DNA of 64,000 nucleotides from assembly GCA_030041375.1 (NCBI GenBank), contig JASHOA010000091.1, forward strand, positions 62,001 through 126,000. Direction: 5' to 3'. Every line of letters begins with the position of its first letter. Position 1 is the stretch's first letter. The translations under genes and the position numbers were made by a program. The DNA is from Acetobacteraceae bacterium (GTDB taxonomy: Bacteria; Pseudomonadota; Alphaproteobacteria; Acetobacterales; Acetobacteraceae). Positions 41,701 through 50,531 of this stretch are shown here, piece after piece. The notes under the pieces are model-generated. The model had not been told where the DNA came from. It saw only the letters and a list, made by a program, of their open reading frames with translations, and ran no database searches.

Positions 41701-42156
41701 ATGCGTATGACAAAAATCTCGGCGGGCATCGCACTGGTCGCGCTGCTCGGGTGGATTTTCTCGTTCGCCGCGGTGCAGGCGGCGCCGACTTCGTTCACGG
41801 TCGCACTCTCGGGCGCGAGCCAGGTGCCACCGGTGCAAACCGCAGGCACAGGCACTGCGAATCTCACCTATGATCCATCGACCCGCGTTTTGACATGGTC
41901 GATCACTTACAGCGGCCTTTCGAGTGCGGCGACGATGGCGCACTTCCACGGCCCTGCCGCAGCGGGAAAGAACGCCGGCGTTCAGCTCTGGATCAGCAAG
42001 AAGGGTGCGGCGCCGTCGAGCCCGATCACCGGCCAGGCGACGCTCACGCCTGACCAGGCGACCATGCTGACGGCCGGTGAACTCTACATCAACGTCCACA
42101 CCAAGGACCATCCGGCCGGCGAAATCCGCGGCCAGGTAGTGCCGCCCAAGTCCTGA
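41701..42156 (+). CDS. Secreted CHRD-domain protein
   Basis: 151 residues from the ATG at 41701, preceded by GGAAGGA. The N-terminal signal peptide (RMTKISAGIALVALLGWIF, cleavage near VQAA) is followed by a single CHRD domain with MAHFHGPAAAGKNAGVQLW and ELYINVHTKDHPAGEIRGQV. CHRD domains occur in chordin and in many bacterial secreted proteins of unknown function. The conserved His pairs suggest metal binding. It is a single-gene unit ending at a hairpin terminator. Confidence 0.87.
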   Translation: MRMTKISAGIALVALLGWIFSFAAVQAAPTSFTVALSGASQVPPVQTAGTGTANLTYDPSTRVLTWSITYSGLSSAATMAHFHGPAAAGKNAGVQLWISKKGAAPSSPITGQATLTPDQATMLTAGELYINVHTKDHPAGEIRGQVVPPKS

Positions 42157-42173
42157 TACGCAAGCGCACCTTT

Positions 42174-42213
42174 CCTCCGCTTCGCCGCCCAGCCTGACAC
42201 GGCGGGGCGGAGG
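42174..42213. terminator. Bidirectional terminator between CHRD gene and gltB
   Basis: CCTCCGCTTCGCC (42174-42186) pairs over 13 bp, with two G-U pairs, with GGCGGGGCGGAGG (42201-42213) around a 14-base loop. It fills the space between two convergent genes and ends at the base before the gltB stop codon complement, as expected for a shared terminator. T-runs are short. Confidence 0.6.
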
Positions 42214-45200
42214 TCAGGCGCGCGCGGCCTCCGGCTCGGCCAGTGGCATCGGCAGATATTTCTCGTATCCCTTTGGCACCACCTGCCAGAAATGCCTGAC
42301 GGTGCGCGGCCAGTCGTGCAGCAGCATCGCCGCATAGCGGCTGGAGGTCTCGGCGACATGGCGGGAGACCAGTCCCCGCAGCACCTCTTCCCAGGGCGCC
42401 GAAGCGATGCGCTGCCAGCCGATCGTGTCGGGGTTGGCAAGGCGAGAGAATTGCTGAGCCGGGTCATAGACGAACGCCATGCCGCCGGTGAAGCCGGCCC
42501 CGAAATTCTCGCCGATCCGCCCGAGCACGACCACCGTTCCGCCGGTCATGTATTCGCAGCCATTCGAACCGCAGCCCTCGATCACGGCCTCGGCGCCTGA
42601 ATTGCGCACCGCGAAGCGCTCGCCCGCCTGGCCCGCGGCGAACAGGAACCCGGATGTGGCACCGTAGAGAACGGTGTTGCCGATGATCGTGTTGTCCTGG
42701 CTCTTGAGCTTGGATGACGGGGCCGGGCGGACGACGATCGTCGCCCCGGAAAGCCCCTTGCCGACATAATCGTTGGCATCGCCGAACACTTCGAGCTTGA
42801 GCCCACGCACCGCAAAGGCGCCCAGCGACTGCCCGGCGGAGCCGCGCAGGCGAACTGTTACGTGGCCGGGCTCCAGCCCCGCCATCCCGAAGCGGCGCAC
42901 GATCTTCGCGGAGAAGCGGGTGCCGATCGCCCGCTCCGTGTTGCGGATGGTGTACTGAAGCTGCATCTTCTCGCCGTGTTCGAAGAACTGCGCAGCATCG
43001 GTGATCATCTGCGCATCGAGAGTGTCGGGCACCTCGTTCCGCCCCTCCCGCGAGCAGAAGCGCGTGTAGGGTCCCGGATCTGCCTGCGCCAGCAGTGGAT
43101 TGAGATCGAGATCGTCGAGCAAATCCGAGCCGCGGCTGACCTGCTGGAGGAGATCGGTGCGGCCGATCACCTCTTCGAGGCGGCGGAAGCCGAGCGAGGC
43201 AAGGATGCCGCGAACATCCTCGGCGATGAAGGAAAAGAGGTTGATCACCTTCTCGGGCGTGCCCTCGAACCTGGCGCGAAGCTCAGGATTCTGCGTGCAG
43301 ACACCGACCGGACAGGTGTTGGAATGGCACTGGCGCACCATGATGCAGCCCATGGCCACCAGCGAGGCGGTGCCGATTCCGAACTCCTCGGCGCCGAGCA
43401 TGGCGGCGATCACGACATCGCGCCCGGTCTTGATGCCGCCGTCGGTGCGGAGCTTCACGCGATGGCGCAACCGGTTCAGCATCAGCACCTGGTGCGTCTC
43501 CGAAAGCCCCATCTCCCACGGCAGCCCTGCATATTTGATGCTGCTCTGCGGACTCGCGCCGGTGCCGCCCGAATGCCCGGAAACGAGGATCGCATCCGCC
43601 TTCGCCTTCGCCACACCGGCCGCGATGGTGCCGATGCCGCTCCGCGCCACCAGCTTGACGCAGACGGTGGCGTCCGGGTTGATCTGCTTCAGATCGTAGA
43701 TGAGCTGCGCCAGATCCTCGATCGAGTAGATATCGTGATGCGGCGGCGGGCTGATCAGCATGATCCCGGGCTGCGCATGGCGCAGGCGCGCGATCATCTC
43801 GCTCACCTTGACCCCGGGAAGCTGGCCGCCCTCGCCGGGCTTGGAGCCTTGCGCGATCTTGATCTCGATCTCGCGGCAGTTGTTGAGATATTCGGCGGTG
43901 ACGCCGAAGCGGGCCGAGGCAATCTGCTTGATCGCCGAAGACGCATTGTCGCCGTTCGGGCGCGGGCGATAGCGGGCCGGATCTTCGCCGCCCTCGCCCG
44001 AATCGGAGCGCGCACCGATCCGGTTCATGGCGATCGAGAGTGTCTCGTGCGCCTCCGGCGAAAGGGCACCGAGGGAGATGCCGGGCGCGATCAGGCGCTT
44101 CCTGATCTCGGTGACGCTTTCAACCTCGTCGATCGGCACCGGGGTGCGGCCTTCGGTGCGGAAATCGAGGAGATCGCGCAGGCTGATCGGCGGTAGCTTG
44201 CGCACCCCCTCGGCGTAGCGTCGATAGGTGCTGAAGCTGTCGGTGCCGACCGCCGTCTGCAGCGTATGGATCAGCCCGCCCTCGAAGCCATGCACCTCGC
44301 CGCGGCGGCGATGCTTGTAAAGGCCGCCCACCGGCAGCGTGACGGCATCGGCCGACCAGGCGGCCGCATGCAGAGCGAGAACTTTTCGGGCGATGCCGGA
44401 AAGCCCGATGCCGGAAATGCGCGAGGGCATGCCGGGGAAGAACTCGGCAACCAGCGCACGCGAAAGCCCGATCGCCTCGAAATTGTAGCCGCCGCGATAG
44501 GAAGAGACGACGCTGATCCCGAGCTTGGACATGATCTTGAGAAGACCCTTGTCCACCGCCTTGCGGTAGCGCTGCACGGCGGTCTTGAGCGGAAGTTCGC
44601 CGTACAGTCCGCGGCGATGCCGCTCGGCAATCGAGGCTTCGGCAAGATAGGCGTTGACGGTGGTGGCGCCGACCCCGATCAGAACGCAAAAGCAATGCAC
44701 ATCGACGCATTCCGCCGCCCGCACATTGAGGCTGGTGAAGGTGCGCAGGGACTGGCGCACCAGGTGCGTATGCACGCCGGCGGTGGCGAGGATCATCGGG
44801 ATCGGCGCGCGCGCCGGGGACTGCGCCTCATCCGTGAGAATCACGTGTGTGCAGCCGGCACGCACGCCTTCCTCGGCCTGGTGGCGAATGCGCTCCAGTG
44901 CCTGGCGCAGCCCCGCCTCGCCCTGTTCAGCGGGGAAGGTGCAATCGACGCTGCAGGCAGAGCGGCCCATGTAGGCGGCCATCGCCAGGAACTCGGCGCT
45001 GGTCAGCACCGGGCTTTCGAGCTGCAGAAGATCGCACTGGCTTGCATCTTCGTCGAGCACGTTGCCGAGATTGCCGAGCCTGGTGCGCAGCGTCATCACG
45101 CGGCTTTCGCGGAGCGAATCGATCGGCGGGTTGGTCACCTGGCTGAAGGACTGGCGGAAATAATGATGCAGGCCGCGATAGTGCTCGGAAAGCACGGCCA

Positions 45201-46737
45201 GTGGCGCATCGTCCCCCATGCTGCCGGTGGGCTCGTTCGCCTCTTCCACCATCGGGTGGAGGATCAGCTCCAGCTCCTCGAGGCTGAGGCCCGCGCCAAG
45301 CTGGCGCCGGCGCAACTCCTCTCCCTGATAGAGCGCAGCATCCGGGGCATCGGCGCGGACGATATGGTCGATGACGATGATCCGGCGCGCCCACTCGGAG
45401 AAAGGCTGGCGGGCGGCAAGCAGCCTCCTGATTTCGGCATCGCCATGGAAGCGCTTCGTCTCCAGATCGACGCCGATGGTCTCCCCGGGCCCGACGCGGC
45501 CCTTGGCGAGAATGTCCGCCGCATCGCGCTTCACCATGCCGGTCTCGGAGCCGACGATCAGCAGCGAATCGGTGGTGATGGTGTAGCGGAGCGGGCGCAG
45601 CCCATTGCGGTCGAGCCCGGCGATCACCCACCGCCCGTCGGTGGCGGCGATCGCTGCCGGCCCGTCCCAGGGCTCCATCACCGCGTTGCAATAGAGGAAG
45701 AAATCCTGCTCCTCCTTCGGCATCGTCGTGTCGGAAGCGAAGGCGGGCGGGATCATCAGCGCCTTCGCCATCGGCGCGTCGCGCCCGGCCCGCACCAGGA
45801 GCTCGAAAACATTGTCCAGCACGGCGGTATCCGAGCCACCCGCCTGCACCACGGGCTTGATGTCGTCCATGAAGGGATCGAGCGCGGCATCGGCGAGTCG
45901 CGTCTCGTGGCTCTTCATCCAGTTGCTGTTGCCGGAGAGCGTGTTGATCTCGCCGTTGTGCGCCAGCATCCGGAATGGCTGGGCCAGCCGCCAGGTCGGG
46001 AAGGTATTGGTGGAATAGCGCTGATGGAAGATGGCGAAGCGCGAAACGAAGCGCGGGTCGAGCAGATCCGGATAGAATTCGGAGAGGTGCTCGGCAAGGA
46101 ACATACCCTTGTAGATGATCGAACGGCAGGAAAGAGAGCAGAAATAGAGCTCCGGGATTTGCGCCGCGATCGCTGCCTTCTCGATCCGCCGGCGGATCAC
46201 GTAGAGGTCGCGCTCGAAGCTCGCCTCGTCCGCCTCGAGCGCGTTCCAGACGATGATCTGCTCGATCTCGGGGCGCGTTGCATTGGCCTTCTCGCCGATG
46301 CAGGAAACGTCGATCGGCACCTGGCGCCAGCCGTGGATCGCATAACCGGTGCGCAGGATCTCGGTCTCCACGATCTGCCGGCAGCGTTCCTGCGCCGCGA
46401 GATCCGTCTTCGGCAGGAACACCTGGCCGACTGCGAGGCGCCCGGGCTGCAATGCCGTGCCGCCACGCAAGACAGCCTCGGCGAAGAAATCCTGCGGGAT
46501 CTCGATATGAATGCCGGCGCCGTCGCCGGTCTTGCCGTCCGCGTCAACCGCACCGCGATGCCAGACCGCCTTCAGCGCGTCGATCCCGGCAGTGACGACA
46601 TCGCGTCGCGGCTTGCCGTCCAGTGCCGCGATCAGGCCGACCCCGCAGGCATCGTGCTCCTGGGACGGCGCATAGGTGTCGCCCAGCAGGGCGGCATTGC
46701 GGGCGAAGGCGGAAAGGAATTGCTCGGCGCTTTCCAT
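42214..46737 (-). CDS. gltB: Glutamate synthase (NADPH) large subunit
   Basis: 1507 residues. A short propeptide precedes the catalytic cysteine in EHDACGVGLIAAL (about residue 31), which becomes the N-terminal nucleophile of the glutaminase domain. The central and FMN-binding synthase region contains PPPHHDIYSIEDLAQLIYDL, LVSGHSGGTGASPQSS and the 3Fe-4S cysteine cluster CHSNTCPVGVCTQ. The C-terminal beta-helix domain contains IGNTVLYGATSGFLFAAGQA and SNGCEYMTGGTVVVLG. It makes two glutamates from glutamine and 2-oxoglutarate. It is five bases downstream of gltD. Confidence 0.96.
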   Translation of the reverse strand: MESAEQFLSAFARNAALLGDTYAPSQEHDACGVGLIAALDGKPRRDVVTAGIDALKAVWHRGAVDADGKTGDGAGIHIEIPQDFFAEAVLRGGTALQPGRLAVGQVFLPKTDLAAQERCRQIVETEILRTGYAIHGWRQVPIDVSCIGEKANATRPEIEQIIVWNALEADEASFERDLYVIRRRIEKAAIAAQIPELYFCSLSCRSIIYKGMFLAEHLSEFYPDLLDPRFVSRFAIFHQRYSTNTFPTWRLAQPFRMLAHNGEINTLSGNSNWMKSHETRLADAALDPFMDDIKPVVQAGGSDTAVLDNVFELLVRAGRDAPMAKALMIPPAFASDTTMPKEEQDFFLYCNAVMEPWDGPAAIAATDGRWVIAGLDRNGLRPLRYTITTDSLLIVGSETGMVKRDAADILAKGRVGPGETIGVDLETKRFHGDAEIRRLLAARQPFSEWARRIIVIDHIVRADAPDAALYQGEELRRRQLGAGLSLEELELILHPMVEEANEPTGSMGDDAPLAVLSEHYRGLHHYFRQSFSQVTNPPIDSLRESRVMTLRTRLGNLGNVLDEDASQCDLLQLESPVLTSAEFLAMAAYMGRSACSVDCTFPAEQGEAGLRQALERIRHQAEEGVRAGCTHVILTDEAQSPARAPIPMILATAGVHTHLVRQSLRTFTSLNVRAAECVDVHCFCVLIGVGATTVNAYLAEASIAERHRRGLYGELPLKTAVQRYRKAVDKGLLKIMSKLGISVVSSYRGGYNFEAIGLSRALVAEFFPGMPSRISGIGLSGIARKVLALHAAAWSADAVTLPVGGLYKHRRRGEVHGFEGGLIHTLQTAVGTDSFSTYRRYAEGVRKLPPISLRDLLDFRTEGRTPVPIDEVESVTEIRKRLIAPGISLGALSPEAHETLSIAMNRIGARSDSGEGGEDPARYRPRPNGDNASSAIKQIASARFGVTAEYLNNCREIEIKIAQGSKPGEGGQLPGVKVSEMIARLRHAQPGIMLISPPPHHDIYSIEDLAQLIYDLKQINPDATVCVKLVARSGIGTIAAGVAKAKADAILVSGHSGGTGASPQSSIKYAGLPWEMGLSETHQVLMLNRLRHRVKLRTDGGIKTGRDVVIAAMLGAEEFGIGTASLVAMGCIMVRQCHSNTCPVGVCTQNPELRARFEGTPEKVINLFSFIAEDVRGILASLGFRRLEEVIGRTDLLQQVSRGSDLLDDLDLNPLLAQADPGPYTRFCSREGRNEVPDTLDAQMITDAAQFFEHGEKMQLQYTIRNTERAIGTRFSAKIVRRFGMAGLEPGHVTVRLRGSAGQSLGAFAVRGLKLEVFGDANDYVGKGLSGATIVVRPAPSSKLKSQDNTIIGNTVLYGATSGFLFAAGQAGERFAVRNSGAEAVIEGCGSNGCEYMTGGTVVVLGRIGENFGAGFTGGMAFVYDPAQQFSRLANPDTIGWQRIASAPWEEVLRGLVSRHVAETSSRYAAMLLHDWPRTVRHFWQVVPKGYEKYLPMPLAEPEAARA

Positions 46738-46742
46738 TTCTC

Positions 46743-48182
46743 TCACTCCGCGGCGACCGCAACCGAAGCGGTCTCGGCTTCGAGGTAGGCGTGGATGCCG
46801 GCTGCCGCGTCGCGCCCGTCGCGGATGGCCCAGACGACGAGGCTGGCGCCGCGCACGATATCGCCGGCGGCAAAGACGCCCGGCAGGTTCGTCATGAGAG
46901 TGCGGTGGTTGACCCTGAGCGTACCCCAACGGGTGAGCGCGATGTCCGGATCGGCCAGACCTTGGTGCAAATCCTCCGGGTCGAACCCGAGCGCCTTGAT
47001 CACGAGATCGGCGGGAAGCCGGAAAGGCGGTGCATCAGCCGGCTCGACCGATTGCCGGCCCGACGAATCCGTAAGGCCAAGACGCATGCGCACACCCTGC
47101 ACGGCGCCGACACTCTCGGTGCCGAGAAAGGCTTTCGGCGTGGAAAGCCAGATGAACTCGACCCCCTCGTCGATCGCGTTCGCGACCTCGCGGGCAGAAC
47201 CCGGCATGTTCGCCCGGTCGCGCCGATAAAGGCAGGAGACCGAGCGCGCACCCTGGCGGACGGCGGTGCGCACGCAATCCATGGCGGTGTCGCCGCCACC
47301 GATCACGACGACGCGTTTGCCGCAGGCGTCGAGTACGCCGGAATCGAAATCCGGAACGGAATCGCCAAGCCCGACGCGATTCGCGGCAACCAGGTACTCG
47401 AGCGCGGGGACGATGGCGTCGAGCCCGGAGCCAGGCGCGGCAAGCTCGCGCGGCTTGTAAACGCCGGTCGCCAGCAGCACCGCGCCATGGCGACGGCGCA
47501 GTTCCGCCAGTGAAAGATCGCGTCCGACTTCGAAATTCAACCGGAAGCGTACCCCCTGCTCTTCAAGCAAGGCGATCCGCCGCTGCACGACCTCCTTCTC
47601 GAGCTTGAAGTTGGGAATGCCATAGATCATGAGGCCGCCGGGGCGGTCCTGGCGCTCATAGACGACGACCGAATATCCTTGTGCGCGCAGTTCCTCGGCT
47701 GCGGCGATCCCCGCGGGGCCCGAGCCCACGATGCCCACGGAAATGCCGCGCTCCCGGCGCGGCCGGCGCGGCTTGATCCAACCCTGCTCGAACGCGTTGT
47801 CGGTGATGAAGCGCTCGACGGCCCCGATGGTGACGCTCTCGTAGCCTTTCTCGATGACGCAGTTGCCCTCGCAGAGCCGGTCCTGCGGGCAGATGCGACC
47901 GCAGATTTCGGGGAAGTTGTTGGTGGCGGCGGCCAGTTCGTACGCCTCTTCGAGGCGGCCTTCGGCGGTCAGCTTGAGCCAGTCGGGGATGTCGTTGCCG
48001 AGCGGACAGTGAACCGAGCAGAAGGGCACGCCGCACTGGCTGCAGCGGCTGGCCTGGTGGGCCGCTTCACCGGCCTCGAACCGGCGGTAGATCTCGGAGA
48101 AGTCACGACGGCGCTCGGCGACCGGGCGCTTGTCCGGCGGCTGTTGCGGCAGGCTCACGAACTGCAACATGCGCTCGGGCAT
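46743..48182 (-). CDS. gltD: Glutamate synthase small subunit
   Basis: 479 residues from the ATG at 48182 (preceded by GAGGTGGGG). The N-terminal cysteine clusters ASRCSQCGVPFCSVHCP and CGRICPQDRLCEGNCV bind 4Fe-4S centres. FAD-binding VGIVGSGPAGIAAAEEL and NAD(P)H-binding VVVIGGGDTAMDCVRTA follow. It feeds electrons from NADPH to GltB. gltD precedes gltB on the same transcript. Confidence 0.95.
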   Translation of the reverse strand: MPERMLQFVSLPQQPPDKRPVAERRRDFSEIYRRFEAGEAAHQASRCSQCGVPFCSVHCPLGNDIPDWLKLTAEGRLEEAYELAAATNNFPEICGRICPQDRLCEGNCVIEKGYESVTIGAVERFITDNAFEQGWIKPRRPRRERGISVGIVGSGPAGIAAAEELRAQGYSVVVYERQDRPGGLMIYGIPNFKLEKEVVQRRIALLEEQGVRFRLNFEVGRDLSLAELRRRHGAVLLATGVYKPRELAAPGSGLDAIVPALEYLVAANRVGLGDSVPDFDSGVLDACGKRVVVIGGGDTAMDCVRTAVRQGARSVSCLYRRDRANMPGSAREVANAIDEGVEFIWLSTPKAFLGTESVGAVQGVRMRLGLTDSSGRQSVEPADAPPFRLPADLVIKALGFDPEDLHQGLADPDIALTRWGTLRVNHRTLMTNLPGVFAAGDIVRGASLVVWAIRDGRDAAAGIHAYLEAETASVAVAAE

Positions 48183-48727
48183 GATTTTCCCCACCTCGTC
48201 TCCAGCCCTCGAGCCTTGCCCGCACGAACGCCCTGCCCGCGCGGCAAGTGCGAAGGCGAGCCTAGTGGGCAATTTTCACGGGGGCGAGAGCAAATTACCG
48301 AAATACGGCAGCAATGCTGCTATGAATATTTGCGAGATCACGGATTCGTGAGATTCTACTCCACAGGTACTCGCTAATCAGGACCGATACGGGCCTTTCT
48401 TCGTCCCGTCCCGGCCGCTGCACTTGCAACGCACATCGGGGTTCCTTGACATCCTGGCCAGCCGGCTTAAGCCGGCTGGAGTTGATGCGGCGCTCTTTTC
48501 CTGGCGACGTCATGCTGCCGCTCGCACCTCTCGCGCGGCTGGCTGGTGGCCGGGCCGTGCGGCACTCCGGCAGCGGCGCGATGACGCCGCTGAATGTGCG
48601 CGACGCGGCAATGGTACTGACAGGGGCACCCTCGCCCGCCCTGGGCGCGAGCCGGACAATACCCATGTGAATACCGTGCCGATCATGCCCGGCAACGGGG
48701 AACCGCATCAGGAAAGGAAGCAGCGGA
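48183..48727. other. Intergenic region between gltD and the SCO gene
   Basis: 545 bases with no convincing gene. The part near 48240-48360 is AT-richer and should contain the gltDB promoter; it shows the palindrome ATCACG-GATT-CGTGA and CAGCA-AT-GCTG. A separate 22-bp perfect palindrome lies at 48458-48479. An AAAGGAAG ribosome site sits just before the SCO gene. Confidence 0.4.
48458..48479. promoter_or_regulatory. Perfect 22-bp palindrome
   Basis: CCAGCCGGCTTAAGCCGGCTGG reads the same on both strands (11-bp arms, no loop). No T-run follows, and it is about 270 bases from the nearest start codon on each side. A dimeric regulator site is possible; it may equally be a cruciform-prone repeat. 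No function is assigned. Confidence 0.5.
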
Positions 48728-49429
48728 ATGAGTGCTGGCAAGGCTGCAGCGGCCGGGCGGGGCAGAGGCTTGCAGAGGGCTCTCGGAAGGCGCGCACTCT
48801 TTCTGAACGCGGCCGGCCTTGTGCTGCTGTCTGCTCTGCCGAAGGCCTCGGTCGGTGCCGCCGTTGCCAGCGTTGTCGATATCGGAAGCTGGGACCTGCC
48901 GCGCCTCGCCTTGACCATGACCGACGCCGGCACGGGCCGCGCCGTCACCGCACGGGATTTCCGCGGCAAGGTCACGCTGCTCTATTTCGGCTATACCAAC
49001 TGCCCGGATGTCTGCCCGATGACTCTGCACAACATCGCGCTCACGCTCGGGCGGCTCGGCGCCAGGAGAGACGGGGTGCGGGCACTCTTCGTCACCGTCG
49101 ATCCTGTTCGCGACACGCTTGCGGTGCTCCGCGCATACACGCAGCTCTTTGCGCCCGAAATCGTCGGGCTACGCGGAACCGCCGATCAGCTTGCCGCGCT
49201 CGCCAGCCGCTATCACATCGGCTACTCGGTTTCTCCGGCAACCGCCTCCCACCCCTATGAAGTCAATCACTCCTCCGGAATTTATGTCTTCGATACCCGC
49301 GGCCAGGCGCGCCTCCTGATTCCCTCGCTCGACAGCGGCACCCCCGATATCGCCGGCACCGCTGCCGCGCTTGCGCGCCTGCTCGCTCTGCGCGCTCGCC
49401 AGGCTGCAATGCCCCGCCACCTCTCATGA
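48728..49429 (+). CDS. SCO1/SenC-family copper chaperone
   Basis: 233 residues with an N-terminal hydrophobic anchor or signal (about 20-45). The thioredoxin-fold domain has the copper ligands CPDVCP (about residues 94-99) and a distal His in YEVNHSSGIYVFD. SCO proteins deliver or reduce copper for the CuA centre of cytochrome c oxidase. It overlaps the next gene, a CtaG-type protein, by four bases, so the pair forms an oxidase-assembly unit, though no oxidase subunit genes are visible. Confidence 0.9.
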   Translation: MSAGKAAAAGRGRGLQRALGRRALFLNAAGLVLLSALPKASVGAAVASVVDIGSWDLPRLALTMTDAGTGRAVTARDFRGKVTLLYFGYTNCPDVCPMTLHNIALTLGRLGARRDGVRALFVTVDPVRDTLAVLRAYTQLFAPEIVGLRGTADQLAALASRYHIGYSVSPATASHPYEVNHSSGIYVFDTRGQARLLIPSLDSGTPDIAGTAAALARLLALRARQAAMPRHLS

Positions 49430-50403
49430 CGCCGGCGGAAAGCGTGGCGCGTCCTCATGCGATGGCAGACTTTGCGGTCCCGGCGGTGATCGTCGTGCTG
49501 GGCGCGATCGTTGACTGGGCTTCGGCGGCCCATCCTGCTGCCATGCCGCTCTGGTTGCCCTACGACTTTTCGTGGTTTGCCTGGCTCGGCACCTGGCTTT
49601 TCCTGTGGTGGTATGTCAGGGGCTTTTACCTGTTGTCTCCATCGGAGCGTCCGCACCCGTGGCAGCTCGTGTCCTTCGTGCTCGGCATGCTGCTGATCTA
49701 TGCCGTGCTGCAGACCCGTTATCTCTATCTGGCGGAGCACGAGTTCTTCCTGAACCGTATCCAGCACATTGCCATGCATCATCTCGGCCCGTTCCTGGTC
49801 GCACTTGGCCTGGCGCGTGCACCACTGAGAAAGGGCATACCGGCACCGCTCGCGCGGATCGTCTTCTCTCGCGCAATGCAGCGGCTGCTGGCGCCGATCC
49901 AGCAGCCGATCGTCGCCTCGTTGCTGTTCGTCGGACTGGTCGCCTTCTGGCTGGTCCCCGCGATTCACCTGCGGGCGATGGTGAGCGAGCGGCTGCTCTG
50001 GACCATGAATTGGACGATGGTGCTGGATGGCCTCCTGTTCTGGTGTCTCGTGCTGGATCCGCGCCCCTTCCCTTTGGCGCGCGTTGGCTACGGCGTGCGC
50101 GCCGCCATGGCCTTCGCGGTGATCTTCCCGCAGATCGCGATCGGCGCCCTGATCGTCTTTTCCCGCCGCGATATTTATCCCTACTACAGCATCTGCGGGC
50201 GGTTCTTCGATTCGATCAGCCCGCTCTATGACCAGCTCGTCGGCGGCATGGTGATCTGGATTCCGCCGGCGATGATGAGCGCGATCGCGGTGGTGCTGGT
50301 CGTCAACCATCTCCGCCTGCACGAGGAGAAAGCGCCGCCGCCGCTTGATCCGCGCGCCGCCCGGATTGCCGCGATGGCCGCGAACTGGACCGGCAGGCCG
50401 TAA
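49426..50403 (+). CDS. CtaG/caa3-type cytochrome c oxidase assembly membrane protein
   Basis: 325 residues, predicted with seven or so membrane helices. The conserved parts are YAVLQTRYLYLAEHEFFLNR, IQHIAMHHLGPFLVALG and WTMNWTMVLDGLLFWCLVLD, typical of the caa3_CtaG family (distinct from the Cox11-type CtaG). His and Met residues in the second and third helices fit copper handling. Its ATG overlaps the SCO stop codon. A hairpin terminator follows. Confidence 0.85.
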   Translation: MTPAESVARPHAMADFAVPAVIVVLGAIVDWASAAHPAAMPLWLPYDFSWFAWLGTWLFLWWYVRGFYLLSPSERPHPWQLVSFVLGMLLIYAVLQTRYLYLAEHEFFLNRIQHIAMHHLGPFLVALGLARAPLRKGIPAPLARIVFSRAMQRLLAPIQQPIVASLLFVGLVAFWLVPAIHLRAMVSERLLWTMNWTMVLDGLLFWCLVLDPRPFPLARVGYGVRAAMAFAVIFPQIAIGALIVFSRRDIYPYYSICGRFFDSISPLYDQLVGGMVIWIPPAMMSAIAVVLVVNHLRLHEEKAPPPLDPRAARIAAMAANWTGRP

Positions 50404-50408
50404 GTCCT

Positions 50409-50463
50409 GCCGCTCGCCCTCAGCCGGACCTCAGGCGCCGATTGACCTTCTGAGGCGAGCGGC
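50409..50463 (+). terminator. Hairpin terminator after the CtaG-type gene
   Basis: GCCGCTCGCCCTCAG (50409-50423) pairs with CTGAGGCGAGCGGC (50450-50463), 14 bp with one bulged C, about 26-base loop. It lies six bases after the stop codon. No long T-run. Confidence 0.5.
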
Positions 50464-50531
50464 TAGCTTCCAATCTCGGGGGCTCGCGCCTTTCGCTGCG
50501 CGCCGGTCCGTCATCGCGAGAGGAACCGTCT

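Noticed and set aside
44266-46788. Open frame of 840 codons on the plus strand opposite gltB
   Set aside because: Shadow of the unmistakable gltB gene; composition is antisense-like and no domain is visible.
48446-48670. Possible 74-codon plus-strand gene upstream of the SCO gene
   Set aside because: No ribosome site, no recognisable features, and its start overlaps the 22-bp palindrome. Weak codon pattern.
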